DNA of 64,000 nt from Lacticaseibacillus zhaodongensis (GTDB lineage Bacteria > Bacillota > Bacilli > Lactobacillales > Lactobacillaceae): the NCBI RefSeq assembly GCF_009687905.1, contig NZ_BLBG01000003.1, forward strand, positions 62,001 to 126,000, given 5' to 3'. Positions 45,645 through 55,209 of this stretch are shown here, piece after piece. Under the pieces are notes generated by a model. It made no database searches. It was not told the origin of the DNA and saw only the letters and a program-made list of their open reading frames with translations. The position numbers and the translations under genes are program-made. Numbering within the stretch: the first letter of the stretch is position 1; each line of letters begins with the position of its first letter.

Positions 45645-48173
45645 ATGGCTGAATTGAATGTTGATGAAATTGTCACGGGTTTAACCGCGAAGTTTACCGA
45701 TAGCAATCGGTTTGTGGTCTGGTACGACGATGATGGCAGCTTTGCCGAGGATATTGAGGAAATCGCACAGCGCTTACCGGCTGGAATTGAGCTGCTACAG
45801 ATGCAAGCAGATGAACAATTTAATACTAAGTTGCGGCTTGAAGAGATTAGTCGTGCAGATGGGGCCGCTTTAGTGTACTCGCCAGCTCCGGAACCACCAC
45901 TGGCGCAGAACTTCCTTGCCGATTTCATCCGTTTTGGGGCCAAGTACACCGCGGACGCAACAGCGATGTTGCTGGATCAGCTTAACTTGCCCAAGACGTT
46001 GCGGTCGTTTGTTGGGGACCAACAGAAGTTCTTTAACAACAAACGCCGGGCCAGTGAGTTCGGGCGCCTTTATACGACCACCAACAAACCAGAATTGGTT
46101 GAGATGGCCGTGCTGACTAGAGCCAACGAGGCGACCGTAATCAGTGTTTTGCAGGTCGTTGGTAGTTCCAGCCTGGATGCTGATAATGACTACTTGCAGC
46201 TGTTTGCGAAGTATGGTTTGGCGGATGAGTTCTGGAATATGATTGACCAAACTTTTGCCTTTAACAACATTCAACATGACTTGATGCAACTGTTCAGTGC
46301 GTTATTCTTGAATTTTGCGTTTGCACAAGCTGACACCCAGATGCCGGACAGGTTGAGCTCTTATACTGCTAACAACCTCAACAATGCCGTCGCGTTTATT
46401 GATCACAGTCGGGACAAGAAGAGTTTGGATGCTGACATGCAGGTGCTTGCCGCAAAGGTGTGGCAGTATGTCAACGGTGGTAGCATTTTTGGCAAGCTAG
46501 AGATGGATGTTCTGGTGCAAATTGACGCCTTTGCCGAAATCGACATCACCATTATTAACTGGCTGGTCGCGCGGATTAAGGCTAGAGATTTTGGCATCAC
46601 GGCTAACCGGTTGAGTTTGGCGGAGATTGCTGATGCCCGGACGCGGATGAATTTTGGTTACCAGTATGCCGATGCGTACGCAGCAATCGTTGATGCGCTC
46701 CACATCCTCACGTGGGCTGCGGAGCTGCCCGGTGGTGAGTTAAATGCGCAAATTGAGTGGTACACCAACTCCGGTTACAAATTAGACCAAACGTACCGGC
46801 ACTTCACCAAGCTAACAACTGGCTTAAAGTCAGTACAGCGTGAGCTTGTTGATGAACTTGCTGACGGTGTTGAGAACCGTTATCTCAACGACTTCCTAAC
46901 GCCAAGTATTAGTAACTGGACGGACGCATACGCTCCACGGTTGGTTAGTCATGACCAGTTACAGCGCAATTTCTACCAGCGTTATGTTGGCAGCAAGTCT
47001 GAATCCCGCACCGTTGTGATTATTTCTGACGCCTTTCGGTTTGAAGCTGCCAAGGAATTACAGGCCCAACTTGAGGGTCGGGATATGTTTAGCACCCAGA
47101 TGGATTATGCAATCACGGCGCTCCCGTCGGTGACCTACTTCGGGATGCCGGCGCTATTGCCGAACCACGAGCTAAGTTACACTGGCGACACCACGGTGCT
47201 GGTGGACGGGCAAAAGGCTAACACGGAGGAGACCCGGCGCAAAATACTGCAGAAGCAGAATCCAGCCAGCGTGAATGAACAGCTAGATAATTTCCGGGTC
47301 CACATGAACTCTGGACAACGCAAGGCGTTTCTTGCCGAGCAAAAAGTCGTTTACTTATACCACAACCAAATTGACACGACTGGCGAGAAGGAAAAGCAGG
47401 AAGACGAAACTTTCAGTGCCACCGCCATCGCCATCAAGGAGATTGCGGAAGTTGTCGGTTTGCTGCGCAATCTGAGTGTCCGCAATATCATCATTACTGC
47501 TGATCACGGCTTCATATACCGCTGGTCGCCAATTGACGAAGCTGACAAGATTGAGCTGCAGGGGTCAACCGAGCGCAAGGAACAGCGGTATGCCATTTCT
47601 AATGACCCGATTGCTGAGGTTGGTGTCAAAAGTCAGCAGTTAGGCGAACTCTTAGGTAGTACGGATGCACGGTGGGTGAGTTATCCAACCAGCGGGCGGA
47701 TATTTAGAGCTCCCGGGGCCGGTCAGAATTACGTTCACGGTGGGGCCTCCCCGCAGGAAATGATTGTGCCGGTTTTGCAAATTAAAGCCCAGTTGGGTAA
47801 GTCGCAGGCCGTACCGGTTGAACTCACGGATGTTACTGCTGGTGCGCGGCGCATCACGTCTCGAGAAGTGGTTGTCCGCTTGAATCAAGTTCAAGCAATC
47901 AGTGATAAGGTTACAGCCGCTGATTACACTGCCGTCTTCACTGACGCGCAAGGCACTCCAATTTCTGGAACGGTGCAGTTGCGGATTGATAGTCGCGAAG
48001 CAGATCCCAAGAACCGGATATTTACCACGCGCTTTACTTTGACTGATCAGCAGTTTGTTAACCAGGCGACATACTACCTAGTCCTGACTAACTTGAGCAA
48101 CAACACAGAAACTAAGTATCCATACACCATGGACATGATGATTGGAGGTGGCTTTGGCTTTGACATCGGATGA
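45645..48173 (+). CDS. pglZ: BREX protein PglZ (alkaline-phosphatase superfamily)
   Basis: Hallmark BREX protein of the alkaline phosphatase superfamily, 842 residues. The PglZ core is visible at TVVIISDAFRFEAAKELQ (~residues 462-479), ALPSVTYFGMPALLP, and the metal-site NIIITADHGFIYRW (~residues 615-628). The N-terminal ~400 residues are helical. The C terminus is a beta-rich Ig-like segment. ATG 45645 follows a weak GAGTGGG. It lies outside the invertible segment, so it stays fixed in either phase. brxL starts within its last 20 bases. Confidence 0.95.
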   Translation: MAELNVDEIVTGLTAKFTDSNRFVVWYDDDGSFAEDIEEIAQRLPAGIELLQMQADEQFNTKLRLEEISRADGAALVYSPAPEPPLAQNFLADFIRFGAKYTADATAMLLDQLNLPKTLRSFVGDQQKFFNNKRRASEFGRLYTTTNKPELVEMAVLTRANEATVISVLQVVGSSSLDADNDYLQLFAKYGLADEFWNMIDQTFAFNNIQHDLMQLFSALFLNFAFAQADTQMPDRLSSYTANNLNNAVAFIDHSRDKKSLDADMQVLAAKVWQYVNGGSIFGKLEMDVLVQIDAFAEIDITIINWLVARIKARDFGITANRLSLAEIADARTRMNFGYQYADAYAAIVDALHILTWAAELPGGELNAQIEWYTNSGYKLDQTYRHFTKLTTGLKSVQRELVDELADGVENRYLNDFLTPSISNWTDAYAPRLVSHDQLQRNFYQRYVGSKSESRTVVIISDAFRFEAAKELQAQLEGRDMFSTQMDYAITALPSVTYFGMPALLPNHELSYTGDTTVLVDGQKANTEETRRKILQKQNPASVNEQLDNFRVHMNSGQRKAFLAEQKVVYLYHNQIDTTGEKEKQEDETFSATAIAIKEIAEVVGLLRNLSVRNIIITADHGFIYRWSPIDEADKIELQGSTERKEQRYAISNDPIAEVGVKSQQLGELLGSTDARWVSYPTSGRIFRAPGAGQNYVHGGASPQEMIVPVLQIKAQLGKSQAVPVELTDVTAGARRITSREVVVRLNQVQAISDKVTAADYTAVFTDAQGTPISGTVQLRIDSREADPKNRIFTTRFTLTDQQFVNQATYYLVLTNLSNNTETKYPYTMDMMIGGGFGFDIG

Positions 48174-50223
48174 GAATATTTCCAAGGATGAAGCGGCAAG
48201 TACGCAGGACGCTTTGCTTGATAAGCTCCAAGCTAATTTTCCCGGGCGCTTTGTGCGCAAGGATTTAACCACGCGCATCAAGGGTGGCGCAAATGTCCCC
48301 ACTTACGTCCTCGAGTTCTTGCTCGGCCAATACGCTAATGGCGCCGATGAGGGCCAAATCGAACGGGGCGTGGAGAGCGTTAAGAAGACGCTGGCTAATA
48401 ATTACGTTCGTCCTGACGAGGCCGAGAAGGTCAAATCTAAGATTCGCGAACTGGGTTCATATACCGTCATTGATAAGCTGACTGTGAACCTGAACACGCG
48501 GGAGGACCGTTACGAAGCCACTTTTAGCAATCTGGGTATCAGCGGCGTTCCCGTTGACGAGGATTACGTCCAAAAGTATGAGCGACTGCTGGTGGGCGGA
48601 ATCTGGTCCATTGTGCGTCTGAGTTACGATCACGAGGGCGCAGATTCTTTTATCATCGACAACTTAACCCCAGTGCAAGTTCCATACGTGAACATGGATG
48701 AAATATACACTGGTCGTAAAGAGTTAACGACTGATGAGTGGATTGACCTGATTCTGCGGACAACGGGGATGGAACCAACTCAGTTCACTCAGCGCGAGAA
48801 GTGGTTGCTACTCGCCCGCTTAATTCCGTTTGTAGAGAACAACTACAACCTAGTAGAGCTTGGTCCGCGGAGCACTGGTAAATCGCACGTGTACAAGGAA
48901 TTGTCCCCGAATTCCATTCTGGTTTCCGGCGGACAGACCACCGTGGCCAATCTCTTTTACAACATGAGTACGCATAAAGCAGGCTTGGTTGGTCTGTGGG
49001 ACGTGGTCGCGTTCGATGAAGTTGCCGGCATCAAGTTCAAGGATAACGATGGCGTGCAAATCATGAAGGACTACATGGCTTCTGGATCCTTCGCTCGGGG
49101 TCGGGATCAGATTCAGGCCTCCGCGGGGATGGTATTCGTGGGTAACATTGATCAAAGCGTTGATGTTTTGCTGCGTACCTCAAGCCTGTTTGAGCCTTTC
49201 CCGGATGCCATGGGTACGGATACAGCCTTCCTGGATCGTATTCACAACTACTTGCCGGGCTGGGAAATTCCTAAGCTCAAGCCCAGCCACTTCACAAATG
49301 GATATGGTTTTATCACTGACTTTTGGGCCGAAGCGATGCGTGCACTCCGAAAAATTTCCTATGGGGATGCCTTTGATGAATACTTCAATCTGGGTAGTAA
49401 TCTAAATCAGCGGGATACGATTGCTGTTCGCAAGACGGTTTCAGGAATGATCAAGTTGCTGTATCCTAATGGTGAATTTACCAAGGATGAAGTGACTGAA
49501 GTACTAGAGTTCGCTTTAGAGATGCGGCGGCGGGTCAAGGAACAGTTAAAGCGGATTGGCGGCATGGAATTCTACGATGTGAACTTTTCGTACATCGACA
49601 AGGAGAACATGGCCGAAAAATACGTTTCTGTTCCTGAACAGGGCAGTTCAACCATTATTCCTGATGGCAGCCCCAACCCTGGGCAGATTTTCACAATTGC
49701 CTACGATGAATCCAACCGGATGTCACTGTTGAAATTAGAATCACAAGTAACAACGGGTTCCGGTAAGCATGACTGGACAGGAATCTCTAGTAATCGTGCT
49801 GCGCGGGAGTCGATGAATACCGCGTTTAATTACCTGACTGCCAATTACCGGGCCGTCGATCAGCGGATTGATCCAGAAAAACACGATTTTATTGTCAATG
49901 TGACCAATGTGAATGATTCGGTCCCGTCAAAGCACCTTTCACTTGCGACATACATTGCACTCGTGTCAATTGCAACCGCACGGTCTACACTTGATCAGTT
50001 GGTCGTTTTGGGCGATTTAACAATTGGCGGTACTATTCAACGGCCTGATAACTTGGCCGATGCTTTGCAGGTCGCGCTGGATAGTGGTGCGAAGAAGGTA
50101 CTATTACCGACGGCGTCTATGTCTGACTTGGTTTCTGTACCCAGCGAATTGATTGGAGCGTTCTCTTTGCTACCATACAGTAATGTTGAGGAGGCCGTGT
50201 TCAAGTCTCTGGGCGTAGAGTAG
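48154..50223 (+). CDS. brxL: BREX Lon-like protease BrxL
   Basis: Type 1 BREX hallmark, an AAA+/Lon-like protein that forms ring assemblies on DNA. About 689 residues. Walker A-like RSTGKSHVYKEL is at ~residues 246-257, followed by VSGGQTTVANLFYN, LWDVVAFDEVAGI (Walker B) and FVGNIDQ. The C-terminal ~200 residues form the Lon protease-like domain (SVPSKHLSLATYIALVSIAT), where the Ser-Lys dyad of true Lon is not obvious. Start is TTG 48154 or 48160 after GGAGG, both overlapping pglZ; an upstream TTG 48142 precedes the site. Confidence 0.93.
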   Translation: MALTSDENISKDEAASTQDALLDKLQANFPGRFVRKDLTTRIKGGANVPTYVLEFLLGQYANGADEGQIERGVESVKKTLANNYVRPDEAEKVKSKIRELGSYTVIDKLTVNLNTREDRYEATFSNLGISGVPVDEDYVQKYERLLVGGIWSIVRLSYDHEGADSFIIDNLTPVQVPYVNMDEIYTGRKELTTDEWIDLILRTTGMEPTQFTQREKWLLLARLIPFVENNYNLVELGPRSTGKSHVYKELSPNSILVSGGQTTVANLFYNMSTHKAGLVGLWDVVAFDEVAGIKFKDNDGVQIMKDYMASGSFARGRDQIQASAGMVFVGNIDQSVDVLLRTSSLFEPFPDAMGTDTAFLDRIHNYLPGWEIPKLKPSHFTNGYGFITDFWAEAMRALRKISYGDAFDEYFNLGSNLNQRDTIAVRKTVSGMIKLLYPNGEFTKDEVTEVLEFALEMRRRVKEQLKRIGGMEFYDVNFSYIDKENMAEKYVSVPEQGSSTIIPDGSPNPGQIFTIAYDESNRMSLLKLESQVTTGSGKHDWTGISSNRAARESMNTAFNYLTANYRAVDQRIDPEKHDFIVNVTNVNDSVPSKHLSLATYIALVSIATARSTLDQLVVLGDLTIGGTIQRPDNLADALQVALDSGAKKVLLPTASMSDLVSVPSELIGAFSLLPYSNVEEAVFKSLGVE

Positions 50224-50259
50224 GAGAGCTTGTTTACACATTCTGGTGTTTATCCAAAC

Positions 50260-50323
50260 AAAATAGACCTAGGCTCTGCCGTTGCTGATACGTTAAGCAA
50301 CGATAGTCTTAGGTCTATTTTTG
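50260..50323. terminator. Bidirectional terminator closing the BREX island
   Basis: AAAATAGACCTA (50260-50271) pairs with TAGGTCTATTTTT (50310-50322), with an inner CGTTGCT/AGCAACG stem. T tracts on both strands fit the convergent brxL and decarboxylase genes. Confidence 0.85.
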
Positions 50324-50351
50324 TATCTAGAAATGTTGTTATGAAATCATG

Positions 50352-52442
50352 CTATTTTTGTTGCTGGTCGAGCACGTGTACGCATGGTTCCCCGTCTTTC
50401 ACGAACACACCCTGAATCTCCGGTGTGAACCCTGGAAACTGATCAACAGCGCTATAGAGGGCTTCAAAGTAGTCGATAGCAGCCGGACTCCAAGTCTCCC
50501 CGGGCACGGTGACAAAAATGCCAGGAGGGTATGGCAGCGCCCCCTCAACGGCGACGTGGCCGGCCGCTTCCTTCAGAGCCACGGTGGTGTACTGGCCGCG
50601 AACAAAGGCGAGGTCCGCCTCTCTAGGTGTCAGTGGCGCTTTATTGGCCTGACTATTCTGGAAGAGACCGGCCTGTTTGGCGGCGAGCCGCTCGTTCTTG
50701 AACAGGTCGGAAAGACTCTGGGCGAGGTCGCACAGGGTTTCGTCGTGATAGCGACTGCCGGTTTCTGCGACCAAAGCTGGTAACACTTCGGTCAGCTTTT
50801 TATCGGCAAAGTAGTCAGTTTCAAACTGCTGGAGGACGCTGAACAACTTGTTCCAGTCGGTAGGGCCACTACCTGGTGTGACGAGGAAGAGCACTGAGTT
50901 CGGGTCGGCTTTTTCCGGCACGATGCCGTGGTCGAGCAGGTAACGGTCGAGGACCCAGCCGGATGCGCGCAGGTCGCCGCTATTTGCGAGTTGAATGGTG
51001 ACCTTGCCGGGATCGAGGTATGCCTGGCCGGGCTGGAGACCGGTGAAGCCGTGCCAGCTGGCGGCGGGCTGCAGTTGCCATGCGGCCGCGGAGGTCAGGG
51101 CCATGTGGTTAGAAGTATTGAGCATTTCTGGGCTGTTGAAGGCCCTGAATAGGCGGGTGCTTTGCAGCTGGCGGCGGAAGTCTTGGGCCGCGGCGAGTGC
51201 ATCTGCCCAGATTTTACGGCCGCGCGCCCCACTGTTCAGAGCCACGTTGACGGCCAGAGAGGCGTAGACGGGGTAGGAAAAGCTAGTGGTGACGTGCTTC
51301 AAGTACGCGTGGTTAAACTGTTCGTGGGTCACGTAGCGCTTTTGCCCGCGAATGTGGGCGTCTTTCTTGTGGATCTGCGAGGTTTGCGCGAGGCCGCTCT
51401 GCTGCTTGTGGACGGACTGGGTGACGATGATGCCGGGGTCATCCGGGCCGAGATCAAGCTGTAGTGGGTCCATGGCCTTCATAGCGGGCAGGAATGGCTC
51501 GTAGCCACCCCAAGCCGCATCGAAGGCGATGTAGTCACACAGTGGTCCGAACCGCTTGATCAGTTCCTTGACGTCGGGAACGATGCCGTCAAAGGTTTCG
51601 AGCTCCAAAACCGCTAAGCGGAAGGTCCGCTTTTGGGCACCACGCTGGGGGTCAATTTTGCTGGCGGCGGCGCGCAGATTGTCTTGACTGACGTTGCGCA
51701 GGTCGACGGGGCCGATGAGTGCGTTCTGGTTGCGCAGGGTGTCCAGGTAAACCGCTTGGGCGCCGCACTGGACGAGGGCGGAGTTATAGAAGGATTTGTG
51801 GTTGTTGCGGTCGAAGAGCACGAGGTCGCCAGGAGTGAGTAGCGCGGATGCGACCACGTTGTTCGAGCCGGTGGTGCCGTTGGTCACAAAGTAGGTTTCA
51901 TCGGCATGAAAAAGCTTGGCCGCGGCTTGTTCGGCTTGCAGGGGCGTCCCGCCGTGGGTGAGCATGTCGCCCAGCGCGGTCACGACATCACTAGTGTCGC
52001 TGGCGAAGAACTTGTCACCGTATGCCTGGTGGAAGAGGTAGCCGGCCGGGGCGAGGTCGTCGTAGTGCCCGGCGTGGTGCCCTGGCGTGGCAAAGGTAAC
52101 GGGGTCAGCATCCGCAAATTTGAAGAGGTCACGAACGAACGCCGGCACCATGCGTTCTTCGTAAGCGCTGGCACCATTGCAGATGACTTTTGCCCCCTCA
52201 GCATTGAGTTCAGGCAGGACGGTGACCTGTAACTGGCCGCAGTCAGCCGGTAACTGTGTCTGGCCGACGATGACGACTGGTAGGGGTAATTCGCTATCAA
52301 TCAGGCGCTGCAAGTTGTGGTCATCGCTGGCGTGGAGCACAGCCGCTCCGAGTGCGCCGAGTGGGGTTTGGGCGACTAGCGCGGTGTGCTGTGTGAACAG
52401 CTGTGCGTTGATTCCGGGGCCGATACCAATTGTTAAATGCAT
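50352..52442 (-). CDS. Ornithine/lysine/arginine decarboxylase, inducible type
   Basis: PLP enzyme of the Orn/Lys/Arg decarboxylase group I family, which consumes a proton per amino acid and supports acid tolerance. 696 residues: an N-terminal wing domain (~1-105), the PLP core with FATPGHHAGHYDD, TNGTTGSNNVVASALL, the cofactor Asp region YIAFDAAWGGYEPFLP, and the Schiff-base Lys in SVHKQQSGLAQTSQIHKK (Lys ~346). The C-terminal domain is complete. The size and the KKDAHIRGQKRYVTHEQFNHA stretch resemble lactobacillar ornithine decarboxylases; the substrate is inferred. ATG follows AAGGAGG. Divergent from the next gene. Confidence 0.9.
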   Translation of the reverse strand: MHLTIGIGPGINAQLFTQHTALVAQTPLGALGAAVLHASDDHNLQRLIDSELPLPVVIVGQTQLPADCGQLQVTVLPELNAEGAKVICNGASAYEERMVPAFVRDLFKFADADPVTFATPGHHAGHYDDLAPAGYLFHQAYGDKFFASDTSDVVTALGDMLTHGGTPLQAEQAAAKLFHADETYFVTNGTTGSNNVVASALLTPGDLVLFDRNNHKSFYNSALVQCGAQAVYLDTLRNQNALIGPVDLRNVSQDNLRAAASKIDPQRGAQKRTFRLAVLELETFDGIVPDVKELIKRFGPLCDYIAFDAAWGGYEPFLPAMKAMDPLQLDLGPDDPGIIVTQSVHKQQSGLAQTSQIHKKDAHIRGQKRYVTHEQFNHAYLKHVTTSFSYPVYASLAVNVALNSGARGRKIWADALAAAQDFRRQLQSTRLFRAFNSPEMLNTSNHMALTSAAAWQLQPAASWHGFTGLQPGQAYLDPGKVTIQLANSGDLRASGWVLDRYLLDHGIVPEKADPNSVLFLVTPGSGPTDWNKLFSVLQQFETDYFADKKLTEVLPALVAETGSRYHDETLCDLAQSLSDLFKNERLAAKQAGLFQNSQANKAPLTPREADLAFVRGQYTTVALKEAAGHVAVEGALPYPPGIFVTVPGETWSPAAIDYFEALYSAVDQFPGFTPEIQGVFVKDGEPCVHVLDQQQK

Positions 52443-52545
52443 GTGGATAGTTCCTCCTTGGCATGATTGCCATTCCGCACGTTGTGGTAACGGCGGAGAT
52501 GTTTACCGCCCAATTATAGCCTTAGTTACCGTCTCCAGACTAGGC

Positions 52546-52574
52546 TTGTTGTCTAGTGTGATCGGACTTACACT
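52546..52574 (+). promoter_or_regulatory. Promoter of the nucleotidyltransferase gene
   Basis: TTGTTG (52546-52551), 17-bp spacer, TACACT (52569-52574). An inverted repeat ACTAG-N9-CTAGT overlaps the -35 and could bind a regulator in the divergent control region. Confidence 0.5.
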
Positions 52575-52603
52575 GATAGCAAAATTACTGAGGAGTGATG
52601 ATC

Positions 52604-53512
52604 ATGCGGAATGAGCAGACGATGCGCGATTTGATTTTGACGGTTGCGCAAAGTGACCAACGGGTGCGGGCAGTGTATATGAATGGTTCCCGGGCAAATC
52701 CACGGGCCAAACATGACCTGTTCCAGGATTACGACATCGTGTACGTGGTGACCGACATTAACGGTATGCTCGCGGACCGTAGCTGGTACGGGCAATTCGG
52801 AACGCCGTTGTTGACCCAAGAACCAGACGCATTGGATGAGGCGGTAGGTCAGCCGTGTGATCCGGAGCAAAATGGCTACACCATCATGAGCGTTTTCACG
52901 GATGGCAACCGGATCGATCTGCACCTGGAACCCGTAACCGTTTGTGAGTTAACTTATGGGAGCCACAGTCAAACGGTCCCACTCCTTGATAAGGACGGTA
53001 TTTTGCCGCAGTTACCCGCCGCTAGTGATAAGGACCGGTGGGTGCAGCGGCCCAGTGCCGAATTGTTCTACCACCACACCAACGACTTCTGGTGGGTCGC
53101 TCCGTATGTCGCCAAGGGCTTGTGGCGCAACGAGTTGCTGTACGCCAACGCGATGCTAGGTGATGTTCTGCGGCCGCACCTGCTTGACATGTGTGATTGG
53201 CTTGTCGGCAGTGATGCGGATTGGCAGATCAGCACCGGCAAGCTGCACAAGGACCTCGTTCACCTCTTGCCAGAGGAGTTGTGGGTGCCGCTCACGAAGA
53301 CGTTTGCTAATGGCGACAACGAGGCCACCTGGCAGGCGTTAAGCACCACAATGGAGCTGTTCGCAACGGTTGCCCAACTGGTTGCACAGCGGCTAAATTT
53401 TGACTATCAACTTAGCGAGGAGCAGGCCAGTCGGCAGTACATTGCGGCCATTCGCGACCTGCCAGCAGGGGCCACGACCATGAAACTAAAGTGGGGCGTC
53501 CGGACCAAATAA
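52604..53512 (+). CDS. ANT(6)-like aminoglycoside 6-adenylyltransferase family protein
   Basis: Member of the streptomycin adenylyltransferase family (AadE/Aad6-like), 302 residues. The nucleotidyltransferase signature MNGSRANPRAKHDLFQDYDI with its Asp pair is at ~residues 25-45, followed by VVTDINGML, an RIDLHL third acidic position and the helical PSAELFYHHTNDFWWVAPYVAKGL block (~residues 143-166). ATG 52604 is eight bases after GAGGAG. Chromosomal members in lactic acid bacteria may not act on drugs, so a resistance phenotype is not claimed. Its place between a decarboxylase and a permease is odd. Confidence 0.85.
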   Translation: MRNEQTMRDLILTVAQSDQRVRAVYMNGSRANPRAKHDLFQDYDIVYVVTDINGMLADRSWYGQFGTPLLTQEPDALDEAVGQPCDPEQNGYTIMSVFTDGNRIDLHLEPVTVCELTYGSHSQTVPLLDKDGILPQLPAASDKDRWVQRPSAELFYHHTNDFWWVAPYVAKGLWRNELLYANAMLGDVLRPHLLDMCDWLVGSDADWQISTGKLHKDLVHLLPEELWVPLTKTFANGDNEATWQALSTTMELFATVAQLVAQRLNFDYQLSEEQASRQYIAAIRDLPAGATTMKLKWGVRTK

Positions 53513-53578
53513 TTTGCAGTCATGGCAAAAATATATGGGCTGTTTTCAGAAAAACATGGTAAATAAATTCATTCGCGG

Positions 53579-53584
53579 TATAAT
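53579..53584 (+). promoter_or_regulatory. -10 element upstream of the APC permease
   Basis: Consensus TATAAT; no clear -35. It gives a leader of about 120 bases holding a 16-codon frame and a hairpin. Confidence 0.45.
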
Positions 53585-53617
53585 ATTAACGATATTTTAA
53601 AGAAAGTTGGACTTATT

Positions 53618-53668
53618 ATGCCCGTACGGACTCGTATTCATAACAATTCGCCGTGCCCAGTAGTGTAG
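53618..53668 (+). CDS. Possible 16-residue leader peptide
   Basis: ATG at 53618 opens MPVRTRIHNNSPCPVV and stops at TAG 53666, inside the left arm of a hairpin (GTGTAGTT 53663-53670 / AACTACAC 53691-53698) that ends two bases before the permease ribosome binding site. The geometry fits translation-coupled control, but the start has only a weak binding site and so short a frame can occur by chance. Confidence 0.3.
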   Translation: MPVRTRIHNNSPCPVV

Positions 53669-53714
53669 TTGCTGCTAAGTAAACCTTATTAACTACACGA
53701 AAGGTAATGTAAAA

Positions 53715-55178
53715 ATGAATAATGACGCACCTTTATTAGGCCAGAAGCCAAAGTACATGTCCTGGCAGGTTCTCGGCCTGCTGACATTTGTTACGGTTAT
53801 CGGTTTCGAAAACATTTTGTACCCATTCCAGAATCAAGGCCTATCCGTGGTCTTCTCCTGGGTTTTCCTGATGCTTACCTACATCGTTCCTTACGCGCTC
53901 ATCGCGGCGCAAATTGGGACGACCTTCACGCATGAAGGGGGCGGACTTGCTACTTGGGTACGACGGACGACCAACGATACCCTTGGTTACGTCGTGTCCT
54001 GGATGTACTGGAGCTCAACGCTGCCATACCTGATTGACGTTGCCAACGCCATTATCGTTGCACTGTCTTGGCTCATCCTCGGCGATAACACCTTGGATCA
54101 CTACATGTCACCAGAATGGTTTGGTATTTTCACTTTTGTTGTGATTCTGGTCTTCATCCTTCTGGAAAACGTCTTCTCCCGCTCGATGGAAGTCATGTCC
54201 CTGATTGGGGGCGCAGCGATGTTCATCATGGGGATGCTCTTTGTCATCATGGCTTTTGCCGCCGTTGCCAAGGGCTACCACCCGGCAAGTAACATTTTCG
54301 ACCTCAGCTCCTTCAAGCCCCACTTCTCAGTGCACTACTTCTCGACCACCGGACTGCTGATTTTTGCCACGTCCGGGGCTGAACTCGGGGCAACCTACAT
54401 TCAGCAGGTTCGCAATCCGAAGAGGGAATTCCCGAAGTCAATGTGGATGCTGGCCATCATGACCGGTTTCCTCGTCATCTTTGGTTCTCTGGCTCTTGGT
54501 GTCTTCTTTGATGCTAACCACCTGCCAAATGACCTGAAGATGAACGGTTCCTTCTATGCGTTCCAGTACATGGGTGAACAGTGGGGTGTTGGCAAACTCT
54601 TCATGTACCTGTTTGCCGGGACCCAGCTCGTGTTCATGTTGGCGCAACTGGCCGTGCTCATCGACGCAGCGAGCCGAGTTCTGTCCGCTGACACCGCCGC
54701 TAAGTACATGCCAAAATGGCTCCTCAAGAAGAACCGGCAGGGCCGGCCAATTAATTCCTACGTGCTGACGGCTGGCATTTGCCTCTTCCTGATCTTGATG
54801 GCGGGGACGCTACCAGACATCAATACCATCTTTAACTGGCTGCTGAACCTGAACGGGATCGTTTCGCCATACAAGACCGCTTGGGTGTTCGTTGCCTTCT
54901 TAGCTCTGCGGGCCCAGCAAGATAAGTTTGAGTCGGGTTACGTCTTCCTCAAGAACAAGAGTCTGGCCATGGTGGTCGGTGGTTGGTGCTTCCTCTTCAC
55001 CTTTGTCTGCGCGACGATGGGTTTCATGCCGCAAGATACCAAGTGGGGTACCCCTGCCTTCACGCACCAGCTACTCCTCAACTTCATCTCTGTTATTGTG
55101 TTGTTCGGGATGGGCTTCATTTTGCCGATGATTGCCCGGCACCAGCGCGAAAAACACGCTGACAAGCAGCTCAAGTAG
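53715..55178 (+). CDS. APC-family amino acid permease/antiporter
   Basis: Twelve-helix transporter of the amino acid-polyamine-organocation superfamily, 487 residues, closest in look to the glutamate:GABA/YjeM antiporter group. Membrane segments are clear (VLGLLTFVTVIGFENILYPF, LSVVFSWVFLMLTYIVPYAL, LIALSW-type helices) with a GGGLATWVRRT loop after helix 2. Near an amino-acid decarboxylase such a permease often exchanges substrate for amine product (ornithine/putrescine here by inference). ATG follows AAAGG. DUF1304 gene follows after 31 bases. Confidence 0.88.
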   Translation: MNNDAPLLGQKPKYMSWQVLGLLTFVTVIGFENILYPFQNQGLSVVFSWVFLMLTYIVPYALIAAQIGTTFTHEGGGLATWVRRTTNDTLGYVVSWMYWSSTLPYLIDVANAIIVALSWLILGDNTLDHYMSPEWFGIFTFVVILVFILLENVFSRSMEVMSLIGGAAMFIMGMLFVIMAFAAVAKGYHPASNIFDLSSFKPHFSVHYFSTTGLLIFATSGAELGATYIQQVRNPKREFPKSMWMLAIMTGFLVIFGSLALGVFFDANHLPNDLKMNGSFYAFQYMGEQWGVGKLFMYLFAGTQLVFMLAQLAVLIDAASRVLSADTAAKYMPKWLLKKNRQGRPINSYVLTAGICLFLILMAGTLPDINTIFNWLLNLNGIVSPYKTAWVFVAFLALRAQQDKFESGYVFLKNKSLAMVVGGWCFLFTFVCATMGFMPQDTKWGTPAFTHQLLLNFISVIVLFGMGFILPMIARHQREKHADKQLK

Positions 55179-55209
55179 GCTGATGACCAGGCGTTAAAAA
55201 GGAGATCAC

